From Chaetomium olivaceum (Eukaryota > Ascomycota > Sordariomycetes > Sordariales > Chaetomiaceae): DNA of 64,000 nt. A program made the position numbers and the translations under genes. Within the stretch, counting starts at the first letter, position 1, and every line of letters starts with the position of its first letter. Location of the stretch: contig JAYWVB010000044.1 of assembly GCA_039881045.1 (NCBI GenBank), forward strand, positions 62,001 to 126,000. The letters run 5' to 3'. The notes beneath the pieces are model-generated. The model searched no databases. It was not told the origin of the DNA and saw only the letters and a list, made by a program, of their open reading frames with translations. Positions 59,099-64,000 of the stretch are shown here, in pieces.

Positions 59099-62000
59099 AT
59101 GGGTGAGAGTAGCGTCGAGAATGCCGGTAAGGCGGCCGTCCCGCCGCCGGCCGAGGTCGATGACGAGAAGAAGTCGGTCACCACTGGTGACCAGGCCGAT
59201 AGTGGTAGCCCTGTCAAGGAAGACAAGGCGGCCAAGGACGTCAAGGCACGACCAGAGAGAGAGGCTACCGCCGCCGACTACTTCCGCGTCTTTACCTACG
59301 CGAAAAAATGGGACTTCGTCCTAATGGCCGCCGCCGCCCTTGCTAGCATAGGTGCCGGTACCACCCTGCCCCTGATGAACGTCGTCTTCGGTAGGTTGGT
59401 TGGCGACTTCAACAGCTACTTCAGCCCGAGCGCCCAAGACGCTGCCGAGTTTTCGGCACAGATCAACCGCATGTCCCTCTACATGTTTGCCCTCTTCATC
59501 GCCCGCTTCGGCTTGAACTACATCAACAAGTTCTGCTTCCGTCTCATCGGCATCCGCATGTCGGCCGCCATCCGTCTGCACTACCTCCGGTCTCTCTTCG
59601 GCCAGACCATCCACGTCCTCGACTCGATGCCCTCGGGCGCCGCCGCCAGCACCATCACGGGGACCGCCAACACACTGCAGCTCGGCATCTCGGAGAAGTT
59701 GGGCACCTTCCTCGAGTTCACCTCAACCATTGTCACCGCCATCATCATCGCGTTTACCTACAGCTGGTCCTTAACGCTGGTGACCGCGTCCGTCATCCTC
59801 TTCATCTCGCTCGTGCTCTCCATTCTCTTGCCCTTTATCATTAAGGGGCAGACGAGACTCACCCGGGCCGACGCCAAGGGCACCTCGGTGGCCACCGAAG
59901 CTTTCGGTACTATTCGCATGATCACCGCGTGTGGCGCCCAGGACCGGATGAGCCAGCGATACGCCGAATGGGTAACCAAGGCAAAGGATGCCGTCCAGTT
60001 TAGCGCCCCGTTCATGTCGGTCCAGTTCGGTGCCGTTTTCTTCGGTCTGTACGGTGCTTTCGCACTGGCGTTCTGGTTTGGCATGAAGTCCTATATCGAG
60101 GGCCGCCTCGAGGGCATCAGCACCATCCTGATCGTTCTGATGTCCGTCATGCTCATGGTCATTTCCTTGGAGCGCATCTCGACTCCGTTGATCGCTGTCT
60201 CCAAGGCCATGGTGGCCGCTGCTGAATTTTTCGCCGTCATCGATGCGCCAAAGCCGAACATGGGCACGTTGAAATCACCCGACGTCTCGGCCGAGCAGGA
60301 CATTGTGTTTGAGGACGTCCACTTTGCCTACCCGAGCCGCCCCTCCAAGAAGGTCCTCGACGGCCTGAATCTCCGCATCGGCGCCAACCTGAACACGGCC
60401 ATCGTAGGCCCCAGTGGCTCGGGAAAAAGCACCATCGTCGGCTTGATTGAGGGATGGTATACACTCCATGACCAGTATGTGATCGCTAAGGCCGTCGAGA
60501 AGGACAAGAAGAAGGAGGAAAAGGAGAAGAAGAAGAAGAAGGAGAAGGGCAAGACAAATGACGAGGATGAGGACGATGACGAGGACGCTCTTGCTCCGCT
60601 AGATGCCGAAGATCTTGGCCCCCCGGTCGAGCTGAAGGGTAGCATATCAACATGTGGGAAGCAGCTCGGGGACATCGATATCAAGTGGTGGAGGTCGCAG
60701 ATCGGTCTTGTACAGCAGGAGCCCTTCCTCTTTAACAACACCATCTTTCACAACGTTGCTGCCGGCTTGATAGGGACGCAGTGGGAAAATGAGTCGGAAG
60801 AAGTCAAGCGTCAACTCGTCAAAGAGGCCTGCGCTGAGAGTTTCGCCGACGAGTTCATCGACCGGCTGCCAGACGGCTACGATACCCAGGTAGGCGATTC
60901 GGGCGCCAAGTTGAGCGGTGGCCAACGCCAGCGGATCGCCATCGCCCGAAGCATCATCAAAAAACCCAAGATTCTTATTCTCGACGAAGCCACCTCGGCC
61001 ATCGATGTCCGCGGAGAGCGGATCGTGCAGGCGGCGCTAGAGAGGGCTTCCAAGGGCCGCACCACCATCACCATCGCCCACCGTCTGTCCACCATCAAGA
61101 ACGCCGACCGCATCTGTGTCTTACAAAACGGGGTGGTCGCTGAGGAAGGAACCCATGACAGTCTGCTCGAGAACGAGTTGGGCGTCTACTACGGTCTCGT
61201 CAACGCGCAGAAGCTGTCCCTGGGCGATGAAACAGGCGAAGAGCTGCTCCACGACGAAGACATTGGCGCCGTACTCGCGCGCGAGAAGAGTGCAGCCAAG
61301 TCGGTCGCTGGTAGCACGAAGCAGGAAGCCAAGTGGAAGGACCGAAACCTGTTGAACGGTTTTGGAAAGCTTATAATGGAGCAGCGAAGCCGGTTCCCTC
61401 TCTACATCATTGCCCTGATCGGTGCCATGGGTGCCGCGGCTGCCGTCCCGATACAAGCCTACCTCTTTGCACAAGTAATCGTGGTGTTCCAGGAGGAGGA
61501 CCCGATAGTTCTCATGGAGAGGGCCACCTTCTGGTCAAAAATGTGGACCGCCCTCGCCGCCGGGGTCGGGGCTAGCTACTTCTTGACCGCGTTTGTGTCC
61601 ACCAACCTGGAAGGCTACATTTCAGCGACGTACCGGAAAGAGTACTTCGAGTCCATCATAGCCCAACCCACGTCCTACTTTGACAAAGACGACAACGCAA
61701 CGGGACAGCTAACTGCGCGCCTATCGAGCGATCCGCAGGCGCTGAAGGAGCTGCTGGGCATCAACCTTATGATGCTACTCGTCGGTATCTTTTCCCTTGT
61801 TGGCGCGCTCGCCATCTCGTTCGCGTACGGCTGGAAACTCGCCCTCGTCGCCCTCTGCGTGACGGTACCCCTGGGCGTCCTGGCCGGCTTCTTCCGGGTC
61901 CGGTACGAGTTGCAATTCAACGCCATGAACGAAGAAGTATTCCAAGAGAGCTCCAAGTTCGGTGCCGAGGCCATCGGCGCGTTCCGGACCGTCAGCGCTC

Positions 62001-63233
62001 TCGTCATGGAGGACAGCATCTGTGATCGGTACCAGGGCTTGCTCACTGGCCACGTCTGGGCGGCGTACAAAAAGGCCCGATTCACCACCATCGTCTTTGC
62101 CTTCGCCGACAGCTGTAGCTTGGGCTGCCAAGCGCTCATCTTCTGGTACGGTGGTCAGCTGCTCCTCAGTAGGGAGTACGACGTCGGCGCCTTTATCGTT
62201 ACCTACATGGCCGTGATCCAGGGCGCCGAATCGGCCGGCCAGTGGTTGAGCTTTGGCCCCAACGCTGCGCAGGCCGCCGCCGCCGCTAACCGCATCCTGC
62301 AAGCCCGCGAGTCGCGCATCAACAACGACGCCTCGCAATCCAAGGACCAGATTACCGACACGGACGGCGGTGTTAAGATCGAACTCAAGGATGTTCACTT
62401 CAAGTACCCCACACGCGACGTCTCCATCTTCAAGGGCCTCAACATCACCATCGAGAAGGGGCAGTTCGCCGCGCTCGTCGGCGCATCCGGGTCCGGCAAG
62501 ACGTCCATTGTCAGTCTCCTGGAGCGGTTCTACGACGTGACCAAGGGCCAGATCCTGTTCAACGGCAAGGACATCACCGACGTCAACGTGTATGAGTACC
62601 GCAAGCTGCTGTCGCTCGTGGCGCAGGAGTCGTCGCTGTTCCACGGCACCATCCGCGAGAATCTGCTGCTGGGCGTCGACCCGTCGACCATCACGGACGA
62701 GCAGCTGCATCAGTGCTGCCGGGACGCCAGCATCCACGACTTCATCATTTCGCTGCCTGACGGGTACAACACCAACATTGGCAGCCGCGGTGTCAGCCTC
62801 AGCGGTGGGCAGAAGCAGCGTATCTCCATTGCCCGCGCACTCATCCTCGCAATCCCCGCGTGCTGCTGCTGGACGAGGCCACCAGTTCGCTTGACTCGGG
62901 TGAGTATCCCAATCCACTACACAACCCGTCAGTTGTGCTTCCTACTAACACGCCACAACAGAGAGTGAAAAGCTTGTCCAAGCCGCGTTTGAGCGGGTCG
63001 CCAAGGGCCGGACGACGGTTGCGGTCGCGCACCGGCTCGCCACGATCCAGAAAGCCGATATTATCTACGTGCTCGGCGAGGGCAAGGTGCTCGAGAAGGG
63101 CACGCACAACGAGCTGCTCAAGCAGAAAGGCGTGTATTGGCATATGGTATGTTCTGATGCTTATGGTCAGGTGTTGATTGTTCGTGCTGACTGACTGGTG
63201 TTACAGTGCCACAACCAAGCGCTCGACAGGTAG
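59099..63233 (+). CDS. Full-length ABC transporter, ABCB (MDR/Ste6-like), with one apparent frameshift in NBD2
   Basis: Exons 59099-62899, 62962-63146 and 63207-63233 encode about 1337 residues if one base is restored near 62847. The order is TMD1-NBD1-TMD2-NBD2, as in pumps that export lipids, peptides or drugs at the plasma or vacuolar membrane. NBD1 has Walker A GPSGSGKST (from residue 437), LSGGQRQRIAIARS and Walker B ILILDEATSAID. NBD2 has GASGSGKTS, LSGGQKQRISIARA and, after the frame break, VLLLDEATSSLDSES and VAVAHRLATI. Between Walker A and the Q-loop (GLVQQEP) of NBD1 there is a Lys/Glu then Asp/Glu-rich insertion at about residues 463-500. Introns of 62 and 60 nt end in a 27-nt last exon. 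Substrate cannot be told from sequence. Confidence 0.9.
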
Positions 63234-64000
63234 TCCGGCTGTTACTTCCCGCCTTGCTGCGGTTTCTTATTCTTGTATAATGTTGGTTTTAGACCTGCGA
63301 CAGCCTGCATATTTGTTCCATCTACATTGCGCTTCGAGGATTGCTCGTTGCATGAGGCATGGCATGGCGGGAAATATTCATGGAGTTTTGGGTTTATTTT
63401 GTTCGCTTCTCCGATATCCGGTTGCTGCACCGCTTTCAGCACTCACTCTTCCCTTAATCTTCTTATATCACATTTAGGACTCTCCATTCTGAAGGGAGTG
63501 AAACGATCATTGCCCCTTGGCACTTTATCATTGAGCAGCAAGACGGTTTGGAATACTATTGATTTTCTGCCACCAAGGATGTCTGTTAGGCGTTCGCCTA
63601 AGCGCGTTTGCCGAGCCAAAAGTCTTACAGGAAACAATTTGGAATCACTCTGTTGACAGCCTCGGGTTGAACCCGAGCAACTCACAGCTGTTTTCTTATC
63701 AAGCAGAGAGACGCTTGCGGACTAGACTCCCTTACCTAGCGGTATCCAAAACAAGCATACGGGGTGGATCAGGGTGTATCAGACGGACTCTGCCATAACT
63801 GAAGAGCCCTCAACTCAGAACCCACATCCTCAGGCGGCTTCTCGGAACTTTTGCATTCATCATCAAGCGTCCCGCCTGAGTTTTGGTTCTTCTGGTGTTC
63901 ATGTGAAACAGGCCAACGCTGTCTTAATTCATCGACCCAATTGGGGTTTCCTTCACGGGATAGCATTGACCACACACAAACCATGTGTGATGCTAGTTAA
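63234..64000. other. 3' flank of ABC transporter gene, window end
   Basis: No gene seen in the last 770 bases. Only short frames without motifs are present on either strand. Confidence 0.5.

Overview
The window is nuclear DNA of a filamentous ascomycete. Coding DNA is GC-rich, nearly every gene has short (about 50-260 nt) GT..AG introns with CTAAC/CTGAC-like branch sites, and the proteins look like those of Sordariomycetes, probably Sordariales (clade inferred from recalled protein resemblance, not from a search). No bacterial, viral, transposon or CRISPR sequence was seen.

Layout: 1-5.1 kb MED14 (+). 6.0-8.3 kb HEM14 (-). 9.0-10.6 kb NAB2 (-). 13.0-14.9 kb GH20 beta-N-acetylhexosaminidase (+). 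16.9-18.8 kb CYP52-clan P450 (+), convergent with 19.3-21.3 kb ARO8-type aminotransferase (-). 22.6-23.7 kb an unrecognised multi-pass membrane protein (-) in a 5.3-kb gene-poor stretch. 26.7-29.1 kb L-amino-acid-oxidase-like flavoprotein (+). 30.4-31.8 kb GH16 CRH-type cell-wall transglycosidase (+), convergent with 32.4-35.5 kb topoisomerase I (-). 36.4-37.6 kb F1-ATPase gamma subunit (+), convergent with 38.3-42.2 kb LSD1-type histone demethylase (-). 43.2-45.5 kb VPS33 (-). 46.3-46.9 kb UBE2W-like E2 (-). 48.6-50.3 kb CaM-kinase (+). 51.5-52.8 kb unknown 443-aa protein (-). 55.1-57.9 kb histidyl-tRNA synthetase in 18 coding exons (-). 59.1-63.2 kb full-length ABCB transporter (+).

The genes are a mixed housekeeping set (transcription, heme, mRNA export, energy, chromatin, vesicle fusion, translation) with a few metabolic and cell-wall genes. 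I see no operon-like or biosynthetic-cluster logic and no clear new biological system.

The strongest unexpected signal is a series of one-base reading-frame breaks, often in or next to short homopolymers, in seven otherwise well-conserved genes (P450, aminotransferase, amino-acid oxidase, GH16, ATP synthase gamma, LSD1, ABC transporter). Essential genes are hit and the protein resumes correctly in the next frame, so I favour sequence or assembly errors over true pseudogenes, but raw reads are needed. Other points of interest are the 11-, 12- and 13-nt micro-exons and the dual start of the histidyl-tRNA synthetase, a charged insertion in the first ATPase domain of the ABC transporter, a 57-bp tandem duplication with RIP-like divergence, and a recurrent TACCTAGGTA palindrome in intergenic DNA.
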